A stretch of 64,000 bases of DNA from Zwartia panacis (GTDB lineage: Bacteria > Pseudomonadota > Gammaproteobacteria > Burkholderiales > Burkholderiaceae_B). Shown here piece after piece: positions 1-8,780 of this stretch. The notes below the pieces were generated by a model. That model did not search any database and was not told the DNA's origin. It saw only the letters and a list, made by a program, of their open reading frames with translations. Position 1 is the stretch's first letter. Every line of letters begins with the position of its first letter. The DNA is taken from contig NZ_JAUHHF010000002.1 of the NCBI RefSeq assembly GCF_030410395.1, forward strand, positions 1 to 64,000. The letters run 5' to 3'. The position numbers were made by a program, and so were the translations under genes.

Positions 1-374
1 CAATGGCTAATCCAGGCAGTCCTAGGATAGAATCGATGTGGGACATCGGTATGATCTCCATTAAAAATGTTTCTTCGCAAAAACAAGTTTAATGAATACC
101 GTTGTCCCCCGTTAATGATGTAGAGCCTGATTCGATCTGCCACGAGCCCCGCACAGTGCGGGGCTTTGCGTTGCTACCTCTTGACTGCGACCCGTGGCCG
201 CGACACCTAAAAGTCGTCTCAAACCCGGTTTGTCTCAAAACCTCATGACTTTTTGGGCGTCGGTTCAGAGGTTGGTCGCTGGTCATTTTGGCGAGAAAGC
301 TGTGAACCTTGGTGAACGGAAGTTGGTGGTGCGGTGTGGTTTGTGGAGAAGTCGCGTAATTCCACGAACGGTCC
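1..374. other. Left edge, no gene recognised
   Basis: I see no convincing gene in this stretch. The open frames on both strands lack ribosome-binding sites and recognisable motifs. The only clear structure is a GC-rich hairpin at 145-165. It probably belongs to the degraded end of an older phage element, because the recognisable Rz/Rz1 remnant begins at about 375. Confidence 0.4.
145..165. terminator. GC-rich hairpin, possible terminator
   Basis: Two 10-base arms (AGCCCCGCAC and GTGCGGGGCT) surround a single A. The pyrimidine run that follows on the + strand is weak (TTGCGTTG), so this may be a degenerate intrinsic terminator or only a stable hairpin. Confidence 0.35.
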
Positions 375-575
375 TTATTGAGTCTAACCGGCTGCGCGAG
401 CCCAACGCAGCCATATCGACCGCCAATTCCAGCCAACCTCGCGAGTCCTTGCCCGGCGGTCGATAGTTTTACGTCGACGTCTTGGGATGAGTTGATGAAA
501 AGCTATCTGAAGCTGGTGTTTCAGTATTCAGAGTGTGCTGGCAAACATGCTGCGGTAAGCGATGTCAATAAATAG
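375..575 (+). pseudogene. Truncated Rz/Rz1 spanin remnant
   Basis: Two overlapping frames encode the C-terminal ends of the spanin pair found intact at 51607-52093. One gives the end of Rz (ending SLPGGR). The other gives Rz1 from its LTGC lipobox onward and ends at 575. The match runs without gaps at a constant offset of 51518. It is diverged over 375-449 and identical over 450-564. The Rz1 signal peptide start and nearly all of Rz are missing, and no start codon has a good ribosome-binding site. It is best read as a leftover phage end, either from a related earlier prophage or from a duplication of the one in this window. Confidence 0.75.
450..564 (+). repeat. 115-bp direct repeat, left copy
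   Basis: Base-for-base identical to 51968-52082 by direct comparison. Both copies lie in the 3' part of an Rz1-type gene. Together they bracket the metal-resistance genes and the prophage. Confidence 0.9.
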
Positions 576-753
576 GATTTAGTACTTTGGCCGCCGCGAT
601 AGTATCTGAAAGTCTGCGCTGTGGATATGGGTCGAAGTCCGCGAGCGGTTTTTACTAAACTTATAAAAATCGATGGGTAACTTGCGGACTGATCGAGCGG
701 TTTTTTATCTGGCATTGGCAGGCTAATACCCTTTAATTGGGCAATAAAAGTAA

Positions 754-1815
754 TTAGCTGTGCGAATGCCGATGATGAACGTCTGGGAAATGTGCATGCT
801 TGTGTTTGAGTTTTGTATGCAGGTGATCATGTGTGTGAGGCTCAACGCCATCCCATTCCACATCGTGGAGATGCTGGTGGTGCTCGTCATGATGGTGAGC
901 GTGTCTATGAGAAAGTTCCTCATGGGTATGCTCATGCGCATGACGCTCGGTCAGATGCAACCAAACGCCAACCGACATCAAACCAGTAGCAATCCAAAAG
1001 GCCGTGCTGGTGTATTCACCAAACACGGCAATAGCGATGGCAGCTCCTACAAATGGTGCCGTTGAAAAATAAGCGCCGGTTCGCGCGGTTCCCAGTTCGC
1101 GCAGTGCCAACACAAATAAAACCAAGCTCAAGCCGTAGCCGAAGAACCCGATTAGCAATGCCGACGAGAGCAGCGGCAAAGCGGGCCAGCTTGCCCCGAG
1201 CGCAAACCCGAGGCCCGTATTGACACATCCTGCAACCATGCCTTTGCTCCCTGCTATGAACAAGGCATCAGAGGCTGAAACTTTGCGCGTTAAGTTATTG
1301 TCTATCGCCCAAGCAAGGCAAGCGCCGGCCAATGCAAGCGGCCCGATGCCAGAGACAACAGCTTCACCACTGGGCCATGCTAAGACGGCTCCACCCAAGA
1401 CAATCAACGCCATACCCAAAACGATTCGGCGGTCGGTACTTTCTCTAAACACCAGCCAAGCCAGTACGGCTGTCAGTACTGATTCCAGATTCAAAAAAAG
1501 TGAAGCAGTGGAAGCTGTTGTGTGAGAGAGCCCTACCATTAGCAGCAGCGGGCCCAAAACCCCACCGAAAGTAATCGCACCCAACAACCAAGGCCACTCT
1601 TGGCGTGCAATGCCTGAGGGCTTCCAGCCTCGATCACGAATCAGCCGGATCAACGCCAAGCCCAAGCCGCTGCCCAAGTAAAGTAAGCCCGCCAGCAAAA
1701 ATGGAAGGGATGGGCTCTGCCCTTCCCCCAGAAGTTGTTTCGCAAAGGGCGTGCTAGCTCCGAACAAGATGGCCGCCCCCAAGGCTGGCAGTGCAGCACG
1801 GTGTAGGCCGCTCAT
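754..1815 (-). CDS. DMT (EamA) family exporter with histidine-rich tail
   Basis: Integral membrane protein of the drug/metabolite transporter superfamily, about 353 residues. It has about ten hydrophobic segments in two EamA halves (roughly residues 5-145 and 155-285). The distinctive part is the C-terminus: 24 of the last 62 residues are histidine, mixed with Asp/Glu, as in soluble metal-binding tails. I chose the ATG at 1815 because it overlaps the upstream methyltransferase stop as ATGA and has AAAGG at the right distance; a start at 1833 is also open. It is the last gene of the merR-methyltransferase-exporter unit. Export of a divalent metal or a metal chelate from the cytoplasm is inferred from the tail and neighbours, not proven. 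Confidence 0.85.
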   Translation of the reverse strand: MSGLHRAALPALGAAILFGASTPFAKQLLGEGQSPSLPFLLAGLLYLGSGLGLALIRLIRDRGWKPSGIARQEWPWLLGAITFGGVLGPLLLMVGLSHTTASTASLFLNLESVLTAVLAWLVFRESTDRRIVLGMALIVLGGAVLAWPSGEAVVSGIGPLALAGACLAWAIDNNLTRKVSASDALFIAGSKGMVAGCVNTGLGFALGASWPALPLLSSALLIGFFGYGLSLVLFVLALRELGTARTGAYFSTAPFVGAAIAIAVFGEYTSTAFWIATGLMSVGVWLHLTERHAHEHTHEELSHRHAHHHDEHHQHLHDVEWDGVEPHTHDHLHTKLKHKHAHFPDVHHRHSHS

Positions 1816-2432
1816 GCAGAAGCCTTTCGACACATACAGTAAATAAATTGCTGGTCGGTGCCAAAGGGTGTGTGGTGGAGCTGCACTTCGTGCTTGAGCA
1901 AGACAAATTCATTTCCGAATTCGGCATGCAATGCTTCGGGTGCATAGCGCATGACGGGTAAACCACTGCATTGGGTCAGCCCATTGGCACCGAAGGTGGC
2001 CATGATGACATGGCCTCCGGGCTTAAGAGCGCGGAGTACTTGTTTGACATACTTTTCTCGAGCTTCGTCAGTCGTTAAAAAGTGAAAGACGGCACGGTCA
2101 TACCAAATATCAAAGCTGTGGGGTTCAAAGACCGCGAGGGTTATGTCAGCCACCATCCATTGAATACTGCTGCCGCGCGAGCCAAGACGGTATTCGCTTT
2201 CAGCCAGAGCCGCAGCAGATAAATCCAGCAAAGTGATATGGTGATAGCCATCGTCTAAAAGATCATCTACCAGGGTGGATGCACCTGCACCGACATCAAT
2301 GATGGCTACGTCGCGACTCAATCCGGTTTCACGAATCAGTCGCATTGACGTTTCTGCATGCGGCTCAAACCAACTGACGCTATCTGCAGCTTTGGTTGAG
2401 TAAACCTGCTCCCAATGATCTTTGCTTTTCAC
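1812..2432 (-). CDS. Class I SAM-dependent methyltransferase
   Basis: Predicted soluble methyltransferase of about 206 residues. The SAM-binding motif I appears as DVGAGAS, followed by the acidic strand end LLDLS and a later LKPGGH post-motif, all typical of the Rossmann-type fold. The N-terminus (KDHWEQVYSTK) matches a small-methyltransferase family that often sits beside metal resistance genes. The start is uncertain: GTG codons at 2432 or 2447 fit the family start, whereas the longest frame (to 2525) overlaps merR by 73 bases. The substrate cannot be read from sequence. It is translationally coupled to the downstream exporter by an ATGA overlap. Confidence 0.8.
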   Translation of the reverse strand: MKSKDHWEQVYSTKAADSVSWFEPHAETSMRLIRETGLSRDVAIIDVGAGASTLVDDLLDDGYHHITLLDLSAAALAESEYRLGSRGSSIQWMVADITLAVFEPHSFDIWYDRAVFHFLTTDEAREKYVKQVLRALKPGGHVIMATFGANGLTQCSGLPVMRYAPEALHAEFGNEFVLLKHEVQLHHTPFGTDQQFIYCMCRKASA

Positions 2433-2452
2433 GCTGACCTGCTTCACGGGCT

Positions 2453-2884
2453 TCAACCCAAGTGGGTATGACGTTCCGGTTTTTGTGACGTTTCCATGGC
2501 TGCTAGCCCCTGCAAAATGCCGCAATCATCCACCGCTTGTTCGGTCTGGCACCGTTGGCGTAATCCGGCCAGTTGTTCCTTCAGGTGCAAAAGTTCCTGG
2601 ATGCGCTCATCTACATGGGCTATGTGCTGGTCAAAGACTGTGTTGATGGCACCGCATCCTTTGGCAGGTTGATCGGATAAGTCCAACAAGGTGTGTATTT
2701 CCTCATGACTCATGTCGAGCGCCCGGCAGTTTCGAATGAAACGCAAGCGCTCCAGATGAACTGGCCCATAAACACGAAAGTTGCCAGTAGTACGCACGGC
2801 TTCAGGTAGCAAACCCTTCTTCTCGTAGTAGCGTACTGTTTCCACCGTGGTCTGAGCAACCTGGGCTAATTCGCCGATTTTCAT
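2453..2884 (-). CDS. cadR: MerR-family metal-responsive regulator (CadR/PbrR type)
   Basis: About 143 residues. An N-terminal winged helix (MKIGELAQ...VRYYEKKGLL) is followed by a dimerisation helix and a C-terminal metal-binding loop. Cysteines in NCRALDM, KGCGAIN and the C-terminal RC...DDCGIL segment match the metal thiolate positions of CadR/PbrR proteins. It is divergent from the P1B ATPase gene across a promoter with the 19-bp spacer typical of MerR control, and it begins the operon that continues into the methyltransferase and exporter. Cd, Pb or Zn is the likely inducer; which one cannot be decided here. The start at 2884 is preferred over 2896 by family length. Confidence 0.88.
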   Translation of the reverse strand: MKIGELAQVAQTTVETVRYYEKKGLLPEAVRTTGNFRVYGPVHLERLRFIRNCRALDMSHEEIHTLLDLSDQPAKGCGAINTVFDQHIAHVDERIQELLHLKEQLAGLRQRCQTEQAVDDCGILQGLAAMETSQKPERHTHLG

Positions 2885-2903
2885 GGCATGTTCCAAATAG
2901 TTC

Positions 2904-2934
2904 TTGACTCTATAGTAACTTCAGGTTGCATGAT
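2904..2934 (+). promoter_or_regulatory. MerR-type promoter of the P1B ATPase gene
   Basis: A -35 box TTGACT (2904-2909) and a -10 box CATGAT (2929-2934) are separated by 19 bp. This over-long spacing is characteristic of promoters activated by MerR-family regulators. An imperfect dyad (ACTCTATAG and its partner) lies in the spacer. It sits between the divergent regulator and ATPase genes. Confidence 0.75.
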
Positions 2935-2961
2935 AGGACAAATTTAAATGAAAGGTCCATC

Positions 2962-5178
2962 ATGACTAAGCATCGCAATCACAATCACGAACACGCCGCA
3001 GATGCCTGCTGCAGTGCGTCGAATATGAATATTGCCTCACAACGCCGACCAGTACACGAAAAAAATGAGAGCGTCAGCTCGGGTGTCCAGACACTCATAC
3101 GGATTATGCAGATGGACTGTCCGACGGAGGAGGCGCTATTACGCAAGAAGCTAGACGGCATGGCAGCCGTCACAGGGATGGAGTTCAACCTCATGCAACG
3201 GGTGCTTACCGTCACCCATGCCCCGCAGGCGACAAAGTCAATTCTGGAAGCCGTTAGGTCCTTGGGTTTCACGCCAGAGATTGTGGACGGTGAACATGAA
3301 GAACCCAAACAGGAGCCAGTCAAGCCATGGTGGCCGCTGGCCTTGGCTTGTCTTGCCGCCATCGGTTCGGAACTCGTGCATTGGCTCGAGTTTCCTGTTG
3401 TAGTGGCAGCTGCGCTCGCACTGATTGCCGTTTTGATGTGCGGTATCAGCACTTACAAGAAAGGCTGGATAGCCATCCGCAACGGCAATCTGAACATCAA
3501 CGCTTTAATGAGTATTGCTGTCACAGGCGCCTTAGTATTGGGGCAATGGCCTGAGGCCGCCATGGTGATGGTCTTATTTACGATCGCCGAGTTGATTGAA
3601 GCGAAGTCTTTGGACCGGGCGCGCAATGCGATTCGTGACCTGATGCAACTCACACCGGAGACTGCCACCGTCCTGCAGAAAAATGGTGTCTGGCAGGAGG
3701 TACCAGCAAAATCTGTTTCCGTGAATGAGCGGGTAAGGATCAAACCGGGAGAACGCATCGCCTTGGATGGCACGATCGTTAGCGGACACTCGTCAGTGAA
3801 TCAAGCACCCATCACAGGGGAGAGCCTACCGATAGACAAGCAGTCGGGCGACCCGGTTTTTGCCGGGACCATCAACACATCCGGCTCTTTCGAGTACCAA
3901 GTAACGGCCGCCGCAGGCGACAGCACTTTGGCACGCATTATCCACGCAGTGGAAGCAGCTCAAAGTACGAAGGCACCCACTCAACGGTTCGTAGACAAGT
4001 TTGCCCGAATCTATACGCCTACGGTGTTTGCCTTTGCTCTGGCCATCGCCATCCTGCCACCTTTGTTGATGGATGGTGAGTGGTTCAACTGGATCTATAA
4101 AGCCCTCGTTTTGTTGGTGATTGCATGCCCCTGTGCGCTGGTTATCTCTACGCCCGTGACCATCGTCAGCGGTCTCGCTGCGGCCGCACGAATGGGAATC
4201 TTGGTTAAAGGCGGCGTATACCTTGAGCAAGGCCGTAAACTGGAATGGCTGGCGTTAGATAAAACGGGCACGATCACCCACGGCAAACCAGCACAAACGG
4301 ACTTTTTTACGTTGAACGGTTGGAATGAACGCGACGTCAGAAGTCTCGCTGCCAGCTTGGCCGTGCGATCAGACCATCCTGTCTCAATCGCGTTGACAAA
4401 TGCAGCCAAGCTCGAGGGGATAGAACTGCGAAACGTAGAAAATTTTGAAGCGCTACCAGGCCGAGGCAGTAAAGGAGTAATCGACGCAAAGCTTTATCAC
4501 CTGGGTAATCACCGCCTGATTCATGAACAAGGACGCTGCTCAGATGATCTGGAGGCACGCCTCTCAACATTGGAAGCTCAAGGTAAAACGGTGATTATGC
4601 TGACTGATGAGCAGAGCGTGCACGGTGTATTCGCTGTAGCGGACACTGTAAAAGAAAGTAGCTACCAAGCCATTACGGAACTACATGCACTGGGTATCAA
4701 AACCATCATGCTGACCGGCGACAACGTGCATACGGCGCGAGCCATCGCTAATCAGGTTGGGATTGATGAAGCGCACGGCGACCTGCTACCAGAAGACAAG
4801 TTAAAGGCTATTGAAAGTCTTCTCGGTAAAGCAGTTACCGTTGGTATGGTGGGTGATGGTATCAATGATGCCCCTGCACTCGCCATTTCAGACATCGGTT
4901 TTGCAATGGGAGCAACAGGCACCGGCACGGCCATTGAGACGGCAGACGTTGCGTTGATGGATGATGACTTACGAAAATTGCCACGCTTTGTGCGCTTATC
5001 ACGCAACACCCATTCGATACTCGTTCAAAATATTGTTTTAGCCCTTGGCATAAAAAGCATATTTTTAACTTTGACCGTACTTGGTATGGGGACGATGTGG
5101 ATGGCAGTCTTTGCTGATGCAGGTGCAAGCTTGTTGGTGATTGGCAACGGCTTGCGTTTGCTACGCGTTAACAACTGA
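2962..5178 (+). CDS. cadA: P1B-type Zn/Cd/Pb-exporting ATPase
   Basis: About 738 residues. The N-terminus has a His/Cys-rich leader and one ferredoxin-like metal domain whose usual CxxC is replaced by DCPTEE, common in CadA/ZntA/PbrA-like pumps. Membrane helices follow, including the transport motif CPC. The actuator motif TGES, the phosphorylation motif DKTGT and the hinge GDGINDAP are all present. It should export soft divalent metals from the cytoplasm at the cost of ATP. The start at 2962 is chosen for its GAAAGG ribosome-binding site; an upstream ATG at 2926 overlaps the promoter. Transcription is expected to be induced by the divergent MerR-type regulator. Confidence 0.93.
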   Translation: MTKHRNHNHEHAADACCSASNMNIASQRRPVHEKNESVSSGVQTLIRIMQMDCPTEEALLRKKLDGMAAVTGMEFNLMQRVLTVTHAPQATKSILEAVRSLGFTPEIVDGEHEEPKQEPVKPWWPLALACLAAIGSELVHWLEFPVVVAAALALIAVLMCGISTYKKGWIAIRNGNLNINALMSIAVTGALVLGQWPEAAMVMVLFTIAELIEAKSLDRARNAIRDLMQLTPETATVLQKNGVWQEVPAKSVSVNERVRIKPGERIALDGTIVSGHSSVNQAPITGESLPIDKQSGDPVFAGTINTSGSFEYQVTAAAGDSTLARIIHAVEAAQSTKAPTQRFVDKFARIYTPTVFAFALAIAILPPLLMDGEWFNWIYKALVLLVIACPCALVISTPVTIVSGLAAAARMGILVKGGVYLEQGRKLEWLALDKTGTITHGKPAQTDFFTLNGWNERDVRSLAASLAVRSDHPVSIALTNAAKLEGIELRNVENFEALPGRGSKGVIDAKLYHLGNHRLIHEQGRCSDDLEARLSTLEAQGKTVIMLTDEQSVHGVFAVADTVKESSYQAITELHALGIKTIMLTGDNVHTARAIANQVGIDEAHGDLLPEDKLKAIESLLGKAVTVGMVGDGINDAPALAISDIGFAMGATGTGTAIETADVALMDDDLRKLPRFVRLSRNTHSILVQNIVLALGIKSIFLTLTVLGMGTMWMAVFADAGASLLVIGNGLRLLRVNN

Positions 5179-5210
5179 CAGAAACGATTTAGATTTAAAT
5201 TTCTTAAAAT

Positions 5211-5240
5211 GCCTGCCTACACAGTTACGTATCGGCAGGC
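5211..5240. terminator. Shared terminator between cadA and the czc operon
   Basis: Inverted arms GCCTGCC and GGCAGGC flank a 16-base loop between convergent genes. On the minus strand the hairpin is followed by ATTTTAAG, so it best fits termination of the leftward czc operon. It may also stop rightward transcription. Confidence 0.55.
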
Positions 5241-5252
5241 GCTAATCATCAG

Positions 5253-5624
5253 TTACTTCAAAGTAAAACGAACATTGACGGGCGCTTTGCCCGGTTGAGA
5301 CACTGTCACTACAACCTTTGCATTCGCAATCTTGAAAGAGCCTGTAGCCTCAAACCTAAGCCCAGCCGTTTTTAACTCCACCTCCTGCTTCTCAGCACCT
5401 TGCAGGATAGTCGCCTTGGCTGTCGAACGTGAAATGTCAACGGGTTTGCCGTGATCGCTGAGATACAGCAACAAAGAATCTGCTGTTGCAACAAACTCAA
5501 AGGTGATATCTTTGACTTCTGCTACTGCACCACCATATACAGGTTTTAAATCATGCCCACTAGCGGCATAAACAATGCCTGAAAAACTCATCACCAAAAA
5601 AGTAAATAATTGTATAAGCTTCAT
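5253..5624 (-). CDS. Small periplasmic protein of the czc operon
   Basis: 123 residues with a clear signal peptide (MKLIQLFTFLVM..., cleavage near VYAAS). The rest is a predicted beta-rich domain with conserved-looking segments HDLKPVYGG, DITFEFVA and SDHGKPVD. Proteins of this type often end heavy-metal RND operons, but I cannot assign a tested function; a periplasmic metal-binding or chaperone role is inference. It lies 24 bp downstream of czcA on the same strand, just before the terminator at 5211-5240. Confidence 0.75.
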   Translation of the reverse strand: MKLIQLFTFLVMSFSGIVYAASGHDLKPVYGGAVAEVKDITFEFVATADSLLLYLSDHGKPVDISRSTAKATILQGAEKQEVELKTAGLRFEATGSFKIANAKVVVTVSQPGKAPVNVRFTLK

Positions 5625-5648
5625 TTGCTTTCCTTTTATTGAAAAAAA

Positions 5649-8600
5649 TTAAAGTGCTTCAACATCTTTGCTTAACATCAAACGCTCAGAGTCTTTACGA
5701 CCAAACATCCAAAACATAACGGGGGTTAAAAAGGTATCCAATAAAGTAGAACTAATTAATCCCGAGAAAATTACTACCGCAACAGGATGCAATATTTCTG
5801 TCCCCGGACGCTCTGCTTCAAAAAGTAGAGGGGCAAGCGCAAAGGCAGTCACCAGGGCAGTCATCAACACAGGCGATAAACGTTCCATCGACCCGCGCAA
5901 AATCATCTTATGATCAAAGTTTTCTCCTTCAACTCGCATTAGGTTAATGTAATGACTTACTTTTAAAATGCCGTTACGCACAGAGATTCCGGCCAGTGTT
6001 ATGAAGCCGATCAGAGCGGCGATTGACATTGGTTGCCCTGAAATCCAAAGACCCAAGACCGCACCCACAAGAGCGAGTGGGATATTCGACATGATTAGCA
6101 CTGATAACGTGACGGATTGATAGCGGCTATAAAGAACAAGAAACATTAGGGTTAATGAAACAAGCGATAGCAAGCCAACTAAGCGGGATGACTCTTCCTG
6201 TGCTTGAAACTGTCCACCCAACGTTATGAAATAGCCTTCGGGGAGCTTGGATTCAGCGACGACCTTTCGAACATCCTCAATAATGTCTGAAAGAGCACGT
6301 CCTTGCGCGTTAGCAGAAAGAACAATTCGTCGCTTTCCATCATCTCGACTGATCTGATTGGGGCCGTCACCATCCTCAATCGTCGCGATTTTAGTTAGGG
6401 GGATTCTTCCATTTGGTGTTTCGATAAGAATTTTTCCAAGTCCATCGAAAGAGCGAGACGACTCTGGAAGTCGCAAAACCAGAGCAAAGCTTCTACTCCC
6501 CTCTACGATTTGAGCCAACTTCTCACCTTCAACCAGGCTTTGGAGAGTGCTTAAAACCTGAGGTGTAGACAAACCGTATTGTGCTGCTGCGGCATAGTCA
6601 ATTCTGATCTTAATTTGTGGTGACAAAACTTGTTTTTCAATTTCAAGATCTGTCATGCCTGATATGCTACTTAACTTTGATCGCAACAAATCGGCCTGTC
6701 CCCGCAAAGTATCCAGATCATCGCCAAAAATCTTGATTGCAATTTGAGACCGTACTCCCGAAAGCATATGATCAATTCGATGAGAAATTGGCTGCCCCAC
6801 AGATATAGCTGCCGGCAAATTGATCAGCTTAGATCGAATATCTGCAGATATTTCTCCCATTGAACGAGTCAGTTCGCCAGCCGGCTTCAAACCAATATCC
6901 AACTCGCTTACATGCACTCCTTCAGCGTGTTCGTCCAGTTCAGCGCGACCGCTTCGACGGCCTACGTGAATGACCTCCGGAACTTGTTTAACGAGCGTTT
7001 CAGCCTTTCGAGCGAGAGAGGAGCTCTCTGCCAAAGTCACTCCTGGATTAAGACGCAAACCAACCAGCAAAGTGCCTTCATTAAAGGGCGGCAAAAATGT
7101 CTTTGAAAAAAAGGGTAAAGCAACCATCGATGACAATACGGCTACGGCACCCACAATAATTGCCGACCTAGGATAATTGAGCACACCCTGCAACCAAAAG
7201 TAATACTTCTTTTTCAACCAAGCAAGCAATCTGGTGTCGCCATGATTCAAATTTTTCATACTAGGCAGTAAGTAGTAGGAAAGTACAGGCGTAACCGTGA
7301 CTGACACCACCAACGATGCGAGCGTGGACACAATAAATGCAATGCCAAGGGGGACAAATAAACGTCCTTCCATACCCGGGAGTGCAAACAAAGGCAAAAA
7401 CACAAGAACAATAATTACGGTTGCATATAAAATTGCTGATCGAACTTCTAGCGAAGCACGCACAACTAACTCGAGAATGTTTAGTTGATTTTGCGGATGC
7501 TTTGCCCGATCTTCTTTCAGTCGGCGCATGATATTTTCGACATCCACAACAGCATCATCAACCAATCCACCAATCGCAATTGCTAGCCCTCCGAGGGTCA
7601 TCGTATTAATTGAAAGTCCAAAATATTTAAATACGAGCCCCGTGACAAAAATCGAAACAGGAATTGCTGTCAGAGCAATCACCGTTGGACGTAACGTCCC
7701 TAAAAAGAAAAATAAAATAACAGCAACAAATAGCGAGGCTCCAATTAACTTTCCTTGTAAGGTGTTTATTGACGCTTCAATAAAGCTAGCTTGACGGAAT
7801 GTCACCTTGGGTGAGTCCATGCCAGCAGGTAATGACTGTTTCATGTCTGCCAGAGCGGCTTCGATCAAACGGGTCACTTTAATTGTGTCAGCTGTCGGTT
7901 GTTTTTGTACGCCCAAAATAACTGCTGGCTTGCCTTCGAAACCGGCATCTCCTCGCTTGATAGCAGGAGAAAAAGTAACCTCTGCGATTTGTTGCAATAA
8001 AATTAGCTGACCATTTAGACCGGGTAACGAAAGAGTCCTAAGATCTTCAAGGCGAGAAGTACGACCAAGGTTACGGATTAAGTACTCGCGACCATTGAGT
8101 TCAAGAAATCCTCCTGAGGTATTGGATGAAAATCCCTTGAGTGCCTTTTCTAGCTGCTCATGAGAAATTCCAAGTTCAAACATGCGTACTGTGTTGGGCT
8201 GGACTTGAAATTGACGGACTTCGCCTCCGATCGGGATAACCTGAGCTACGCCAGAAATAGCCATCAATCTCGGTCTAAGTACCCAATCCGCATACTCACG
8301 AACCTGCATCGAAGATATTTTTGCAGTGTCAATTGGGATAGCGATCTGCATAATTTCTCCCATAATGGAACTGATCGGCCCCATTCTTGGCACTACGCCT
8401 GACGGCAAACTCTGTTCCATTGAAGAAAGTCGCTCAGTCACCATTTGCCTTGCGCGAAAAATTTCAGTGCTCCAGTCAAAAGTGACGTAAATGAAAGATA
8501 GGCCAGCACTAGAGACCGAGCGAATGCTTTCAACTCCAGGAAGGCCATTCATGGTGGTCTCTAATGGAAAAGTGATGAGCTGCTCAACCTCTTCAGCAGC

Positions 8601-8768
8601 CATGCCTCCGGCCTCGGCCATGATGGTCACAGTCGGTTTATTGAGATCTGGAAATACATCTACCGGGGTGCGCGAAAGAGTGAAAGCACCGTAGACCATA
8701 AGAACGAGACTCGCAACAAGAACGAGCAATCTATTTGAGAGACTATAGACAAGTATCCACTTAAACAT
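5649..8768 (-). CDS. czcA: Heavy-metal RND efflux pump, inner-membrane subunit (CzcA/CusA family)
   Basis: 1039 residues, full length for the HME-RND family, with a membrane helix at the N-terminus, two large periplasmic loops and two blocks of membrane helices. The proton-relay region in TM4 reads IGGLVDDAVVDVEN, with two adjacent acidic residues and DVEN, unlike the DGAVVIVEN form of classical CzcA. Metal specificity is therefore uncertain within Zn/Co/Cd/Ni/Cu. It forms a tripartite export complex with the adjacent CzcB and CzcC proteins and uses the proton gradient. It begins 12 bp after the czcB stop. Confidence 0.92.
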   Translation of the reverse strand: MFKWILVYSLSNRLLVLVASLVLMVYGAFTLSRTPVDVFPDLNKPTVTIMAEAGGMAAEEVEQLITFPLETTMNGLPGVESIRSVSSAGLSFIYVTFDWSTEIFRARQMVTERLSSMEQSLPSGVVPRMGPISSIMGEIMQIAIPIDTAKISSMQVREYADWVLRPRLMAISGVAQVIPIGGEVRQFQVQPNTVRMFELGISHEQLEKALKGFSSNTSGGFLELNGREYLIRNLGRTSRLEDLRTLSLPGLNGQLILLQQIAEVTFSPAIKRGDAGFEGKPAVILGVQKQPTADTIKVTRLIEAALADMKQSLPAGMDSPKVTFRQASFIEASINTLQGKLIGASLFVAVILFFFLGTLRPTVIALTAIPVSIFVTGLVFKYFGLSINTMTLGGLAIAIGGLVDDAVVDVENIMRRLKEDRAKHPQNQLNILELVVRASLEVRSAILYATVIIVLVFLPLFALPGMEGRLFVPLGIAFIVSTLASLVVSVTVTPVLSYYLLPSMKNLNHGDTRLLAWLKKKYYFWLQGVLNYPRSAIIVGAVAVLSSMVALPFFSKTFLPPFNEGTLLVGLRLNPGVTLAESSSLARKAETLVKQVPEVIHVGRRSGRAELDEHAEGVHVSELDIGLKPAGELTRSMGEISADIRSKLINLPAAISVGQPISHRIDHMLSGVRSQIAIKIFGDDLDTLRGQADLLRSKLSSISGMTDLEIEKQVLSPQIKIRIDYAAAAQYGLSTPQVLSTLQSLVEGEKLAQIVEGSRSFALVLRLPESSRSFDGLGKILIETPNGRIPLTKIATIEDGDGPNQISRDDGKRRIVLSANAQGRALSDIIEDVRKVVAESKLPEGYFITLGGQFQAQEESSRLVGLLSLVSLTLMFLVLYSRYQSVTLSVLIMSNIPLALVGAVLGLWISGQPMSIAALIGFITLAGISVRNGILKVSHYINLMRVEGENFDHKMILRGSMERLSPVLMTALVTAFALAPLLFEAERPGTEILHPVAVVIFSGLISSTLLDTFLTPVMFWMFGRKDSERLMLSKDVEAL

Positions 8769-8780
8769 GTTATGGCATCC

